DNA from: Lichenicoccus sp963693035
Lineage (GTDB): Bacteria > Pseudomonadota > Alphaproteobacteria > Acetobacterales > Acetobacteraceae
DNA length: 64,000 nt
Direction of reading: 5' to 3'
Assembly: GCA_963693035.2 (NCBI GenBank)
Contig: CAXMMQ010000008.1
Location: 417,444 to 481,443, forward strand
The translations under genes were made by a program, and so were the position numbers. Below, one piece after another: positions 42,311 to 51,229 of this stretch. The notes beneath the pieces were generated by a model, which did no database searches, had not been told where the DNA came from, and saw only the letters and a program-made list of their open reading frames with translations. Every line of letters starts with the position of its first letter. Positions within the stretch are counted from its first letter, which is position 1.

Positions 42311-43024
42311 TTATCGGCGGGAGGAACTGGTGTCGGCGGGCGGTCTGGAAGCGGGCTGGCTGGAAGCGGGCGCGACCTGCGGCCGGAACGGCCCGGGCAT
42401 CGCGACACCCTGGGATGGCATCCCGGAAGATGGCGAACCGGGGGCATCGCCCGGGCGCAGTCGGGCGCGCAGCATGTCCAGGATGGAGCCTCCCGTCGGC
42501 GCCGGGGCCTGCAAGGCGCTGCCTGGAAGGCCGGATGCCGGGGCGGCCGCGCTGTCGTAATGCGGCAGCAGGTGCTCCCTGCCGTTCGGGCCGGTGACAT
42601 CGACGCCTTCGGCGCTGATGCCGCCGATCAGGTAGGGTCCGACCCGGGCGCCTACGCCGGCCAGCGTCGCCCGGGCCTCGCCGCCGCCGGCGAAGATCGC
42701 ATGGTCCCCGGTCGGTCCGACGATGATGCCGGCCAGGCGCGGCGGCGCCGTGGCGGCGGCAGTGGCGGCTGCGTTCGGTCGACGCGACGGGCTGAACAGC
42801 GGACGGTCCAGGATCGTGCGGCTCCAGGCCTCCTGTAGCGCACCCGCCTGGGCGCCGGCCGGATCACCGGGAGGCGGCGACGCGCCGATGGGTGCAGGCG
42901 GGCGGGCGGGAATGGCTGAAATCTGCACCTGCTCTCCGGCTGCCGGTCCCAGCAGTTCCAGCGCGATTGCTCCCACGAGCAGGGCGGCCAGCGCAACCAG
43001 CGCAACAAAACGGTAGCGCAGCAT
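42311..43024 (-). CDS. Type II secretion protein N/C-like inner membrane component
   Basis: A 237-residue bitopic protein: one N-terminal helix (RFVALVALAALLVGAIALEL), a Pro/Ala-rich linker, the RPLFSPSRRP motif seen in GspN/GspC-type proteins, and a small PDZ-preceding HR-like domain (RLAGIIVGPTGDHAIFAGGG). The C-terminal 80 residues are Pro/Ser-rich and probably disordered. It sits between gspM and gspD, where the inner-membrane/secretin linker is expected; I cannot decide between GspN and GspC naming. Confidence 0.72.
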   Translation of the reverse strand: MLRYRFVALVALAALLVGAIALELLGPAAGEQVQISAIPARPPAPIGASPPPGDPAGAQAGALQEAWSRTILDRPLFSPSRRPNAAATAAATAPPRLAGIIVGPTGDHAIFAGGGEARATLAGVGARVGPYLIGGISAEGVDVTGPNGREHLLPHYDSAAAPASGLPGSALQAPAPTGGSILDMLRARLRPGDAPGSPSSGMPSQGVAMPGPFRPQVAPASSQPASRPPADTSSSRR

Positions 43025-43030
43025 GCTGCC

Positions 43031-43669
43031 TTACCCGCCCTGGCCGTCCGCATCGGCACCGGCAGGCGCCCGGGCATCCGGCAGCGCCTCGGCCTCGTCG
43101 GGATGCCTGAAGCCGAGGACGGTAAAGGCGACATTCAGCGGCGCCGACTCCGGCTGTCCCAGGATGCGGGCGCCGTGCATCTGCAGGTCGTCGACGAGCA
43201 GGCTGGGCTGGGCGGCGTCGATCGCGGCGAGCAGATGCACGACCACCGGAAACGCCGCATCGAGTGAGATCCGCACGCCGACCCTTCGGTACGCCCCGTC
43301 CGGGGTGCCGGCCAGCGTCTCGATCGAGGACAGGCTGACTCCGAGCGCGGTTGCCAGCGACGCCACCTTCTCCTGGATCGCGGCACCCGCCACCGCATCG
43401 CTGCTACCCTCGATCAGCGCGTGCGCGCCGGGATCGCCGGCATGGGCGGCGTCGCGCACCTGCTGGCGCAGTGCCGGCAGCCGCTGCACCAGCAGCGCCA
43501 TCCGTGCGGCAAGCGCTTCGCGTTGCGCGAGCGCGTCCTGCCGGTCGGCATACCAGCCGAGCAGCGGGCTCGCCACCGCCCACCAGAGCAGGGCCGCCGC
43601 CAGCAGCGTGAGCAGCAGCGCCAGGATGCGGCCACGCTGGCCATCGGGCAGGGTCAGGGGTGCGGCCAT
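43031..43669 (-). CDS. gspM: Type II secretion assembly protein GspM
   Basis: 212 residues with one N-terminal helix (ILALLLTLLAAALLWWAVAS), a coiled-coil segment (DALAQREALAARMALLVQRL) and a ferredoxin-like C-terminal domain (VGVRISLDAAFPVVVHLLAA) of the GspMb/PilO type. It overlaps the end of gspL by one base and precedes the gspN-like gene by six, so the genes are co-transcribed. It stabilises GspL in the inner-membrane platform. Confidence 0.8.
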   Translation of the reverse strand: MAAPLTLPDGQRGRILALLLTLLAAALLWWAVASPLLGWYADRQDALAQREALAARMALLVQRLPALRQQVRDAAHAGDPGAHALIEGSSDAVAGAAIQEKVASLATALGVSLSSIETLAGTPDGAYRRVGVRISLDAAFPVVVHLLAAIDAAQPSLLVDDLQMHGARILGQPESAPLNVAFTVLGFRHPDEAEALPDARAPAGADADGQGG

Positions 43670-44712
43670 CAGCGGGCAGCGACGTGGGCGCGGATCGAGA
43701 ACAGGTCGGTGTTGCTCGCCTCGATGCGGGTGACCGGCGCCGAAAAGGCGGGCGCCGTGAAGGCCGGGTCGGCGCTCAGGGCCGGGATCAGCCGCACCGC
43801 GCTGCCTGACTGGCCGGTCACGGTCATGCTGCCGGTGCGCAGCGTCAGGTCGCTCAGGTAGGTGTCGTCCGGCAGCACCCGCGTCAGCGCCGCCATCAGG
43901 CGCAGCGGGTCGCCAAGGCGCAGACGGGCGGCCGCGATGGCATCGGCGCCGGCGCTGCCGGCGAGCAGGGTGCGCCGCAGCGCCTGCACCTGCGCCACCT
44001 GCGGCTGCAGCGCGGCGATGCGGCGCTCCGTGCGGTGGGCGGCGATTGACTGCTCGAGGAACGGCAGCACGATCGCGACCAGGGCCAGCGCCGCGCAGGC
44101 ACCGGCCGCCATGCGGAGCTTCAGGCGCTCCACGCCGCCCTGGCGAACATCATGGGCGAGCGCGATCCGCAGCGGCGCCGCATCGGCCAGACCGTTTGTC
44201 GGGCTGCCTGAAGCTTCTATTGCCGCCGGCTGCAGCCCGGCCTCGGCCAGCAGGGCCAGCGGGGCCGCGAGCCATGCCCGCGGCACCAGGTTGAGGCGCA
44301 GGTCGAGGCGTCCGACCGCACGGTTGCGCCGCAGCACCTGCGCCGCCCAGAACACGTCGCCGGCGGCGAACGGCGTCAGGCGATCCATCTCGTAGCCGAG
44401 CACGCGCTCGTACTCGGCCTCCGCCGCCAGTGGCAGCGAGACGTCGCGCACCAGCACCGAGGCTTGCGGCAGGCGCAGCAGCAGGATCGCGGCGGGATGC
44501 TCGGAGCGCAGCCGACGCAGCGTCGCATCCCCCGGCTCGTGCACGCCGAGCAGCGTCTCCTGGCCGTTGCGACGCAGGCTGATCGCGAGGTTGCCGGACG
44601 AGCCCGGAGTGGCCAGCAGGGCGTTGACGTCGGCCGGATCCGCCTGCACGAAGCGGGCCGGGATCAAGCCGCGCATCTGCTGCGCCCACCAGGACAGGAT
44701 TTCCGAGATCAT
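43669..44712 (-). CDS. gspL: Type II secretion protein GspL (PilN-type C-terminus)
   Basis: 347 residues. The cytoplasmic actin-like part includes LLRLPQASVLVRDVSLPLAA and YERVLGYEMDRLTPFAAGDV, diagnostic of GspL. A membrane helix (AAGACAALALVAIVLPFLEQ) is followed by a coiled coil and a PilN-like periplasmic domain (LMAALTRVLPDDTYLSDLTL). It is the first visible gene of the operon and is divergent from the KDG kinase. GspE, GspF and the major pseudopilin genes are not in the window. Confidence 0.87.
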   Translation of the reverse strand: MISEILSWWAQQMRGLIPARFVQADPADVNALLATPGSSGNLAISLRRNGQETLLGVHEPGDATLRRLRSEHPAAILLLRLPQASVLVRDVSLPLAAEAEYERVLGYEMDRLTPFAAGDVFWAAQVLRRNRAVGRLDLRLNLVPRAWLAAPLALLAEAGLQPAAIEASGSPTNGLADAAPLRIALAHDVRQGGVERLKLRMAAGACAALALVAIVLPFLEQSIAAHRTERRIAALQPQVAQVQALRRTLLAGSAGADAIAAARLRLGDPLRLMAALTRVLPDDTYLSDLTLRTGSMTVTGQSGSAVRLIPALSADPAFTAPAFSAPVTRIEASNTDLFSIRAHVAAR

Positions 44713-44812
44713 CCGGGCCAGGATCTAGCAAATGCCCGGGCAAACACAAAGCCGTCAGCCCGGCGCATGGACAGCCTCGCGGGCGCTGGTCCAGCATGCG
44801 CCCGAGGCGGCG

Positions 44813-45778
44813 ATGGACGGGCGGATGACCGGCGTTTTCGAGGTTCTGAGCATCGGCGAGCCGCTGCTCGAGTATAATTCCTCGGCCCGGCCGGAAGCGG
44901 GCGGTCAAGGAGGCGGCTCCGGGGAGAGCTTCACGCCGCATTTCGGTGGCGACACCTCGACGGTGGCGATCGCCGCCGCGCGCCAGGGTGCGCGAGCGGC
45001 CTATCTCAGCGCGGTCGGGACGGACAGCGCCGGCGACGGCCTGATGGCGCTGTGGGAGCGCGAAGGCGTCGGCACCGGGTTCGTGCGACGGAGCGCCAGC
45101 CACCCGACCGGCATCTACTTCGTCAGCCACGACGCCTCCGGGCATCATTTCAGCTACTACCGGAGCGGCTCGGCAGCGAGCGCTTACACCACCGCCGACC
45201 TGCCGCGCGAGGCAATCGCCGACGCGCGGGTGCTGCACGCCTCGGGGATCAGCCTCGGCATCTCGAACAACGCCGCCGATGCCGTGCTGGAAGCCATCGA
45301 CATCGCCCAGGGCGCCGGCGTGCAGATTTCGTTCGATACCAACTACCGGCCCAAGCTGTGGCCGGCCCGGCGCGCCGCCGGGGTGATCCACGAAGCGGTG
45401 CGCGGCGCCGACATCGCCTTTCCCGGCCTCGACGACGCGGCCGCGCTGACCGGGCTCAACGATCCGGACGCGGTGGCGGATTTCTACCTCCGGCTCGGGC
45501 CAGGGCTGGTGGTGCTGAAGATGGGCGCACAGGGCGCGCTGCTGGCGACACCTGACCGCCGGCTCCGGATCGCACCGCATCCCTGCGACCCGGTGGATGC
45601 CACCGGCGCCGGCGACGTGTTCTGCGGCAGCTTCCTGGCGCGGCACATTGGCGGCGATCCGCCGGAGGCCGCCATGCGTTACGCCGGGTGCGCCGCCGCC
45701 CTCTCGACGATGGGCTTCGGCGCCGTCGGCCCGATCCCCCGCGCGGACGCGGTGCGGGCGGCCCTCGCCTCCGTCTGA
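44813..45778 (+). CDS. kdgK: 2-dehydro-3-deoxygluconokinase-type PfkB sugar kinase
   Basis: A ribokinase-family enzyme of about 321 residues. FEVLSIGEPLLEYNSSARPE is the PfkB start, GGDTSTVAIAAARQGARAAY the first signature, ISFDTNYRPKLWP the KdgK-typical DTNYRxxLW motif, and PVDATGAGDVFCGSFL the ATP/anion-hole motif with the catalytic Asp. It phosphorylates 2-keto-3-deoxygluconate, feeding an Entner-Doudoroff-type route. Start is at 44813 (GAGG upstream) or 44825. An SDR gene follows after 24 bases. Confidence 0.85.
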   Translation: MDGRMTGVFEVLSIGEPLLEYNSSARPEAGGQGGGSGESFTPHFGGDTSTVAIAAARQGARAAYLSAVGTDSAGDGLMALWEREGVGTGFVRRSASHPTGIYFVSHDASGHHFSYYRSGSAASAYTTADLPREAIADARVLHASGISLGISNNAADAVLEAIDIAQGAGVQISFDTNYRPKLWPARRAAGVIHEAVRGADIAFPGLDDAAALTGLNDPDAVADFYLRLGPGLVVLKMGAQGALLATPDRRLRIAPHPCDPVDATGAGDVFCGSFLARHIGGDPPEAAMRYAGCAAALSTMGFGAVGPIPRADAVRAALASV

Positions 45779-45802
45779 CATTCCCGCTGCAGGATCCCCG
45801 CC

Positions 45803-46669
45803 ATGCCGCATCCGGCCTTTTCCGCCTCACGCGTCGCCGTCATCACCGGAGGTGCCTCCGGCATCGGACTCGCCGCCGCGAAACGCTTCGCCGGCTGGGG
45901 GATGCGGCTCTGCCTGGTCGATCTGGAACCGGACCGGCTGCAGGCCGCCGCGGGCGAACTGCCGGTAGCGGCGGACGTCCTGACGGTTGCGGCCGATGTC
46001 TCGCGCGTGGACGAGATCGTGCGGGTGCGTGACGCGGTGCTCGCGCGGTTCGGGGCGCCGGACGTGCTGATGAACAATGCCGGCATCCAGCCTGCCAGCA
46101 CCGCAATCGGCGGCGAGCCGGCCCAGTCCGGCAGCCAAGCCTGGGCGCGCATCATCGATGTCAACATGTGGGGCGTCGTGCATGGCGCGCAGAGCTTCCT
46201 CCCCGCGATGATCGCGCATGGCCGCCCGGCGCTGGTGATCAATACCGGCTCCAAGCAGGGCATCACCACGCCGCCGGGCAATGCCGCCTACAACGTGTCC
46301 AAGGCGGCGGTGAAGGTGTTCACCGAGACGCTGCAACACGAGCTGCGCAATGCGCCCGGCTGCCAGGTCGGCGCCCACCTGCTGATCCCGGGCTTCGTGT
46401 TCACCGGCCTGACCGCGAATGGCCGCACAGAGAAGCCGGCGGCGGCCTGGACCTCGGAGCAGACCGTCGACTTCATGCTGGCCGCGATCGAGCGAGGCGA
46501 CTTCTACATCCTCTGCCCGGACAACGATGTCGACCGGCCGACCGACGAGCGACGCATGCTCTGGGCGATCGGCGACATCGTGCAGAACCGGCCGCCCTTG
46601 TCGCGCTGGCACCCGGCGCATGCGGAGGCGTTCAACCGCTTCCTCCAGACGGGCTCCGGCAGCTCGTGA
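45803..46669 (+). CDS. SDR family oxidoreductase
   Basis: A classical short-chain dehydrogenase of 288 residues: VAVITGGASGIGLAAAKRFA gives the NAD(P) site, DVLMNNAGIQPAS the NNAG strand, and INTGSKQGITTPPGNAAYNV followed by SKAAVKV the Ser/Tyr-x-x-x-Lys catalytic set. CLVDLEPDRL (Asp after strand 2) suggests NAD preference. Substrate unknown; placement after kdgK suggests sugar-acid metabolism. The stop overlaps a GTG that opens the cupin remnant. Confidence 0.85.
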   Translation: MPHPAFSASRVAVITGGASGIGLAAAKRFAGWGMRLCLVDLEPDRLQAAAGELPVAADVLTVAADVSRVDEIVRVRDAVLARFGAPDVLMNNAGIQPASTAIGGEPAQSGSQAWARIIDVNMWGVVHGAQSFLPAMIAHGRPALVINTGSKQGITTPPGNAAYNVSKAAVKVFTETLQHELRNAPGCQVGAHLLIPGFVFTGLTANGRTEKPAAAWTSEQTVDFMLAAIERGDFYILCPDNDVDRPTDERRMLWAIGDIVQNRPPLSRWHPAHAEAFNRFLQTGSGSS

Positions 46670-46760
46670 TCGATGTCGAGCAGTTCCTGCTCGGGCCGGA
46701 CGGCTGGGTCCCGAACAGCGCGCGGCTCGCGGTGCTGCTGTATCGCGAAGCGATGCCGGA
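46666..46760 (+). pseudogene. 5' stub of a YjlB-like cupin gene
   Basis: From the GTG overlapping the SDR stop the frame reads MIDVEQFLLGPDGWVPNSAR followed by LAVLLYREAMP, which matches the first 30 residues of YjlB-type cupins (PNNPRLPVLLYRGA). It then loses homology, so only a stub remains; the GTGA overlap shows it was once part of the SDR operon. Confidence 0.6.
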
Positions 46761-46834
46761 TCAAACCTGCTGCGCGCTCGTGTCCTGCACCCACGTAGGA
46801 AACCGCAACGACAGCAATGCGGGCGCCACTGACA

Positions 46835-47056
46835 GCCGTCGACGAAGAAGGGCAGCGACCCGGCCGGGTTGGTGGCGAGGAACTCTGGCTGCTTCAGCCG
46901 GGGCGGGAACAACACCAGCGTTGTCTGCTGCGGCAAGCCCATTTCGGCGAGCAACCAGGCGACCCGAAGCGAGCGGGTTCCGTGGCCGTGGATCAGGTAT
47001 GGCCCGGTGCCAAGCTCCGCCCGAACGCGCTTTTCGTGGGCGTATGGTCTCTCCAT
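46835..47056 (-). pseudogene. Glutathione S-transferase N-terminal domain, C-terminus lost
   Basis: Reads YLIHGHGTRSLRVAWLLAEM, LVLFPPRLKQPEFLATNPAG and SLPFFVDG, the thioredoxin-like domain of a GST including the Ser in GTRS. Homology then stops within 25 codons of where the all-helical domain should begin. It starts five bases after the MATE stop, so it was probably the second gene of that operon. The deletion that removed its 3' end apparently joined it tail-to-tail with the cupin stub. Confidence 0.7.
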
Positions 47057-47061
47057 CGCGA

Positions 47062-48543
47062 TCACTCTGCGATCTGCAACGGGGCGCGTGCGCAAGGCGG
47101 TTCTGACGAGGCGACCCGGCGCATCTGAACCGCGTTCAACGCCCCATAGGCGAGCGAGCCGGCCGTCACGGCCGCGAACACGGTGGAAATGTCTGCCCCG
47201 GACCTTGCGAGCACCAGGCTGCCGCCGGCGCCGATGACGAGCCGCGCGACGCCGGCGACGAAGGGCCAGAGCATGCGGCCTAGCCCCTGGCTGGCGAAAT
47301 ACAGCATCATGCCAAAGCCGATCGCGACATAGGCCGGCGCCACGATGCGAAGGTAGTGCGTGCCCGCCTCCAGGGCGGCAGGATTATCGGTGAACAGGCC
47401 CAGCCAGGCATGAGGGCACAGGCTGGCGAGAAGCCCCGCACCTCCGGCCGGGCCGACCGCGAGCAAGACGGCGGTCCAGGCAACCCGCCGTGCCCGGGCG
47501 TGGTCATTGGCGCCGGTGGCCGCACCGACCATTGTCACCACGCCGCTGCCAAGGCCGAACAGGAGCGGGATCAACAGCCAGTCCAGTCTGGACGCAATGC
47601 CGTAACCGGCCAGGGCATCAACGCCGAACAGCCCGACCGCGGCGGTGACCAGCATGACGGTCAGGTTGGCGATCAGCGCACCGAGCGCCGACACCGATCC
47701 CACGCCGAGAATTGCACGGAACGTGGCCCAGCGCAGCTTCGACCGGCGCAGCCTGAGCGCACCGCGCCCGTGAAGCAGGTGGCGAAGCAGGACGAGTGCT
47801 GCGCCAAGACTGTAAATGTTGGTTGCCAGCCCGGCCCCGGCCAAGCCCATGCGTGGAAGCGGGCCGACGCCGAAGATCAGAGCGGGCGAGAGCGGGATCA
47901 CCACGAGCGCCCCGGTTAACGTCACGACCGCTGGAAGCCGGACCTCCCCAGCCCCGCGGAGAGCGGCAGCCATCAGGTTCACTGCCCAGATTGGCACCGA
48001 GCCGGCGAAGAACCAGCTCGAGAACAGGAGAGCAGCGGCGAGCGAGCCTCCGCTGCCGCCCATGACGCGATAAAGGAACGGGCCGGCGAGGAAAGCACCA
48101 ACCGTAAACAGAACGCCGAAAGCGACGGCCAGCACCAGCGCGTGGACAAGAAGCGAGTCGGCCTCGCCTGCATGACCTCTGCCCACCGCGCGCGAGACCG
48201 CCGCCGAAACACCGCCGCCGATGCCGCCGTTGCTGGTGGCCGTCATCAGGGCAGCGAGCGGGAAGGCGAGTGCCATGCCCGCGATGGCCTCGGTGCCAAG
48301 GAAACTCGTCCAGTAGCCTTCGGCAACCGAGACCACGGTCTGGGCGAGCAGCACGCCGACTGTCGGAAGGCCGAGCCGAAGCAAGGTGGGCAGCACCGGC
48401 CCGCTCAGGATGGCCTCCCGGCGGGTTATCCGTAAAGCGCGGCCATCGTGCGGCGCCACGTCGCCAGGCCGGAGTGTCACCGGTGCCGTGCGGGCCACCA
48501 AGGTCTCGGCGACGCCGATCGGCGCGGCGACGTTGTCGGACAC
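47062..48543 (-). CDS. MATE family efflux transporter
   Basis: A 493-residue multidrug and toxin extrusion protein with about twelve membrane helices. RLGLPTVGVLLAQTVVSVAE, IAGMALAFPLAALMTATSNG, GGIGGGVSAAVSRAVGRGHA and IASRLDWLLIPLLFGLGSGV are family-typical, as is the internal repeat of the six-helix unit. It exports organic compounds using an ion gradient. A TetR gene lies upstream and a dyad related to that gene's own upstream dyad precedes the MATE start, so the pump is probably controlled by that regulator. Confidence 0.9.
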   Translation of the reverse strand: MSDNVAAPIGVAETLVARTAPVTLRPGDVAPHDGRALRITRREAILSGPVLPTLLRLGLPTVGVLLAQTVVSVAEGYWTSFLGTEAIAGMALAFPLAALMTATSNGGIGGGVSAAVSRAVGRGHAGEADSLLVHALVLAVAFGVLFTVGAFLAGPFLYRVMGGSGGSLAAALLFSSWFFAGSVPIWAVNLMAAALRGAGEVRLPAVVTLTGALVVIPLSPALIFGVGPLPRMGLAGAGLATNIYSLGAALVLLRHLLHGRGALRLRRSKLRWATFRAILGVGSVSALGALIANLTVMLVTAAVGLFGVDALAGYGIASRLDWLLIPLLFGLGSGVVTMVGAATGANDHARARRVAWTAVLLAVGPAGGAGLLASLCPHAWLGLFTDNPAALEAGTHYLRIVAPAYVAIGFGMMLYFASQGLGRMLWPFVAGVARLVIGAGGSLVLARSGADISTVFAAVTAGSLAYGALNAVQMRRVASSEPPCARAPLQIAE

Positions 48544-48593
48544 GGCAGTTCTCCTCGTTGCAGACGACAGACCTCGACCATCAACATAATGAC

Positions 48594-48613
48594 TGCTCAG
48601 TGTTCATCGAACA
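48594..48613. promoter_or_regulatory. TetR-type operator in front of the MATE gene
   Basis: TGCTCAGTGTTCA (48594-48606) also occurs exactly at 49728-49740 before the tetR gene. Here it is completed by the dyad TGTTC-atc-GAACA (48601-48613). Two copies, one before each gene of a regulator/pump pair and nowhere else noticed in the window, make this a strong operator candidate. Confidence 0.75.
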
Positions 48614-48883
48614 TGTAATCGATCGTACGAGAACACGAATCCGTCAGGGCTGCGGCCCTTGTGTTCGTCCCGGGAATTGCGCCGGCGACGCCTGCGGGTC
48701 GGTAGCCATCGGACACGCCCGAAAGCTGTCTGTTCGATGCTCGTTGAGCGTGGCAAGACGCCAGGACCCTGCCTGATGCGGTTCTTGGATGGCGCTTTCC
48801 CCGGACAACAGAAACCGGACTGAGGATTGCCGATGTCCGTCGAGCAGATGAGCTTCGATCTTCTGTCCCTTTGGCTACTTTCG
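48614..48883. other. Intergenic region between MATE and tetR, no gene seen
   Basis: About 270 bases. It presumably contains the upstream promoter elements of the MATE gene near 48615-48650. No recognisable coding frame or RNA structure was found. Confidence 0.4.
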
Positions 48884-49657
48884 CTATCTTGTCGGGGCAG
48901 TCTGGCCTCGCCGCCTCGCCTTCGCCCCTGGTCGGGCCGCTCCGACGGCGGCGCTGACGCTGTTCATGACGGCCGTTCGCGGTGGGTCGGGTTTCGCTAC
49001 CAACCCGCCCAGAAGCATATCGGCGTGCACCCGAACCAACTCGTCGAGCTTGACCCAGTCGAAGTCGGAAAAGGCCAGCAGCAGCGCAACGAGGCCGTGC
49101 ATGGCCGCCCAGATTGACTGCGCCAACGCCTCGGGCGAGGCGGTCGAACTGCGCAGCGCCCCGCTCGCCTGTGCCGCTGCGAGGCGCTCCCGGAAATCCG
49201 AAAACACCTTGCGACCTTCGATTTGACGCTGTTCCTGCGGCAGCAGACCTGGATGCCGGCCGTCCCGCAGCAGGAAGGTCAGCCGGTACTCGTCCGGATG
49301 CTTGAGGCCGAAGCGGACGTACTCCGGGATCCAGGCGCGCAGAAAATCTACGGGATCGTTGTGCCGGTCGCTGACCTCCTTCATCGCTTCACCAAGGTCG
49401 CGAAATGCGCCTTCGGTGAGCCGGTCGAGCATCTCTCCCTTGTTCTTGAAATAGACGTAAAGGGCAGTCTGCGATATGCCCACACGCGTGGCGATCTGCC
49501 GGGTCGAGACGTTCTCGACGCCGTGCTGCAGGAACAACTCGCGGGCGGCCTCGAGGATCTCGCCCACTCGCTCGTGCCCGGACCCGCGTGCCTTCCGGTT
49601 GTCGAGCGAGACCACGTAGAACCGCGACGGCTTACCTGCCTTTGCCGCACCCTTCAT
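48884..49657 (-). CDS. TetR/AcrR family transcriptional regulator
   Basis: A 257-residue regulator. The HTH is at about residues 30-75: EILEAARELFLQHGVENVST, RQIATRVGISQTALYVYFKN and KGEMLDRL. The C-terminal ligand domain includes WIPEYVRFGLKHPDEYRLTF and WAAMHGLVALLLAFSDFDW, of the TetR_C_33 type. The Arg-rich tail is unusual and may be disordered. It likely represses itself and the MATE pump through the shared TGCTCAGTGTTCA site. Inducer unknown. Confidence 0.9.
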   Translation of the reverse strand: MKGAAKAGKPSRFYVVSLDNRKARGSGHERVGEILEAARELFLQHGVENVSTRQIATRVGISQTALYVYFKNKGEMLDRLTEGAFRDLGEAMKEVSDRHNDPVDFLRAWIPEYVRFGLKHPDEYRLTFLLRDGRHPGLLPQEQRQIEGRKVFSDFRERLAAAQASGALRSSTASPEALAQSIWAAMHGLVALLLAFSDFDWVKLDELVRVHADMLLGGLVAKPDPPRTAVMNSVSAAVGAARPGAKARRRGQTAPTR

Positions 49658-49727
49658 CTCTGCTCCCTGACGAGCCTGGACGGCAAACGCCTGCGGTCCA
49701 AGCTTGCCATGATCTCTCTCTAATCAA

Positions 49728-49749
49728 TGCTCAGTGTTCACGATGAACA
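49728..49749. promoter_or_regulatory. TetR-type operator in front of tetR
   Basis: TGCTCAGTGTTCA at 49728-49740 extends into a perfect dyad TGTTCA-cga-TGAACA (49735-49749). It lies about 70 bases before the tetR start and matches the site before the MATE gene. Confidence 0.75.
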
Positions 49750-50024
49750 TCGCCATTCCTCTGGCCGAAGTCAAAGGCTGGGTGTGACCGCCAGACCAGG
49801 CACAAGCGATCATCGAACTTTCTGGAACACACCCAGGGGAGACAATCCAGGGAGCCCTTGGACAAGCCTTCAACGAACACCAGCCCTGCTAGGACGGCGG
49901 TGCGGTCTGCTAACCTTCGTTCCATGGACCAGGTCGTCTGTGGAACGTCTGCTCGCCTCGTCCTATGTCTGAGTTCCACCGCAAGCCGCCATACGGAAGG
50001 GTACGAGCGTCACGCTTTTCACCG
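49750..50024. other. Intergenic region, no gene seen
   Basis: About 275 bases between the tetR promoter and the end of the DoxX gene. Short frames on both strands have no recognisable product. It may contain decayed coding sequence, but I could not identify any. Confidence 0.4.
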
Positions 50025-50462
50025 CTACCCTCGCTCTGGCGCCGTCCCTGAACGCGACACCGACCGTGCGAACGGCCATTCGATGACCTCGCCCGCATAG
50101 AGCGCCCACCATACCAGGACCGGCTGAAGCGCCAGCCTGGGCGCATGATACCACCAGCCGAGCTGCACCTGGCCGGGCGGCAGGCCGTAGAGAGCGTGCC
50201 TGATGTTGGCCGGGTAGACGCAGACGGCATACAGCGCGAGCGCCCATCCGGCTGCACGGCGCAGGCGGGTGTTGAGCGCGATCGCGCCGGCGATTTCGCA
50301 CAGGCCGGTGGTGATGATGACCTGACGCGGCAACGGAACCCAGTCCGGCGTGATCATCAGGAAGGTGCCGGGGGTGGACAGGTGGAAGATCCCGGCGGTC
50401 AGGTAGATCGCCGCGAGCGGCCAGCGTGCGATTGCGTGACGTCTTGCGGAAACCGCCGTCAT
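50025..50462 (-). CDS. DoxX-family membrane protein
   Basis: About 145 residues with four predicted helices: PLAAIYLTAGIFHLSTPGTF, VIITTGLCEIAGAIALNTRL, GWALALYAVCVYPANIRHAL and the C-terminal HAPRLALQPVLVWWALYAG. The HLSTP turn and E-x-x-GA motif fit DoxX/DUF4345-like proteins. ATG 50462 is preferred to 50486, which adds a short polar tail. Function is not defined; it is divergent from the dienelactone hydrolase with about 40 bases between them. Confidence 0.75.
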   Translation of the reverse strand: MTAVSARRHAIARWPLAAIYLTAGIFHLSTPGTFLMITPDWVPLPRQVIITTGLCEIAGAIALNTRLRRAAGWALALYAVCVYPANIRHALYGLPPGQVQLGWWYHAPRLALQPVLVWWALYAGEVIEWPFARSVSRSGTAPERG

Positions 50463-50503
50463 GCTGCCGCCTTCACTCGCCGACACCTGACCCTGGACCT
50501 GCT

Positions 50504-51223
50504 ATGCACCACGAGACCCTGACCTACCAGGCCGACGGACTTTCGATGAAGAGCGAGCTGTTCTTCGAGCCCGGATCCGGCCCCCGCGCCGGCGTGCTGG
50601 TGTTCCCTGAGGCGTTCGGCCTCGGCCGGCACGCGATCTCGCGCGCCGAACAACTGGCCTCGATGGGCTACGTCGCGCTCGCCTGCGACCTGCACGGGGA
50701 TGCGCGGCTGGTCGACGACCTGCAGGAAGCCATCGGCCTGCTGCAGCCGCTGTTCGCCGACCCGTCCAGGACCCGGGCACGCGCCGCCGGCGGCCTGCAC
50801 GCGCTGACCGCGCGCACGGAGGTGGATGCGGACCGCGTGGCCGCCATCGGCTTCTGCTTCGGCGGCACCATGGCGCTCGAACTGGCACGCTCCGGCGCCG
50901 ACCTCAGGGCGGTGGTCGGCCTGCATAGCGGCCTCGGCACCAGTGCGCCGAAGACCGACGCGAAGGCGATCAAGGCGCGGGTGCTGGTCTGCATCGGCGC
51001 CGACGACCCGATGATCCCGGCCGCGCAGCGCGCCGAATTCGAGACCGAGATGCGCGAAGCCGGCGTCGACTGGCAGATGCACCTCTACGGCCGCACGGTG
51101 CACAGCTTCACCAACCAGGAAGCGGCGAAGCGCAACATGCCGGACGCGATCCGCTACAGCGCCGAGGGTGATGCACGGTCCTGGGCGTCGCTGCGGGAAC
51201 TGTTCTCGGAGACGCTGGCCTGA
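50504..51223 (+). CDS. Dienelactone hydrolase family protein
   Basis: A 239-residue alpha/beta hydrolase. The nucleophile is Cys in AAIGFCFGGTMALE, with Asp in IGADDPMIPAAQR and His in RTVHSFTNQEA completing the triad. GVLVFPEAFGLGRHAISRAE and YVALACDLHGDARL are family blocks. Dienelactone hydrolases open lactones in chlorocatechol routes, but most chromosomal members have unknown substrates and no aromatic-degradation genes are adjacent. Confidence 0.87.
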   Translation: MHHETLTYQADGLSMKSELFFEPGSGPRAGVLVFPEAFGLGRHAISRAEQLASMGYVALACDLHGDARLVDDLQEAIGLLQPLFADPSRTRARAAGGLHALTARTEVDADRVAAIGFCFGGTMALELARSGADLRAVVGLHSGLGTSAPKTDAKAIKARVLVCIGADDPMIPAAQRAEFETEMREAGVDWQMHLYGRTVHSFTNQEAAKRNMPDAIRYSAEGDARSWASLRELFSETLA

Positions 51224-51229
51224 TTGCGG

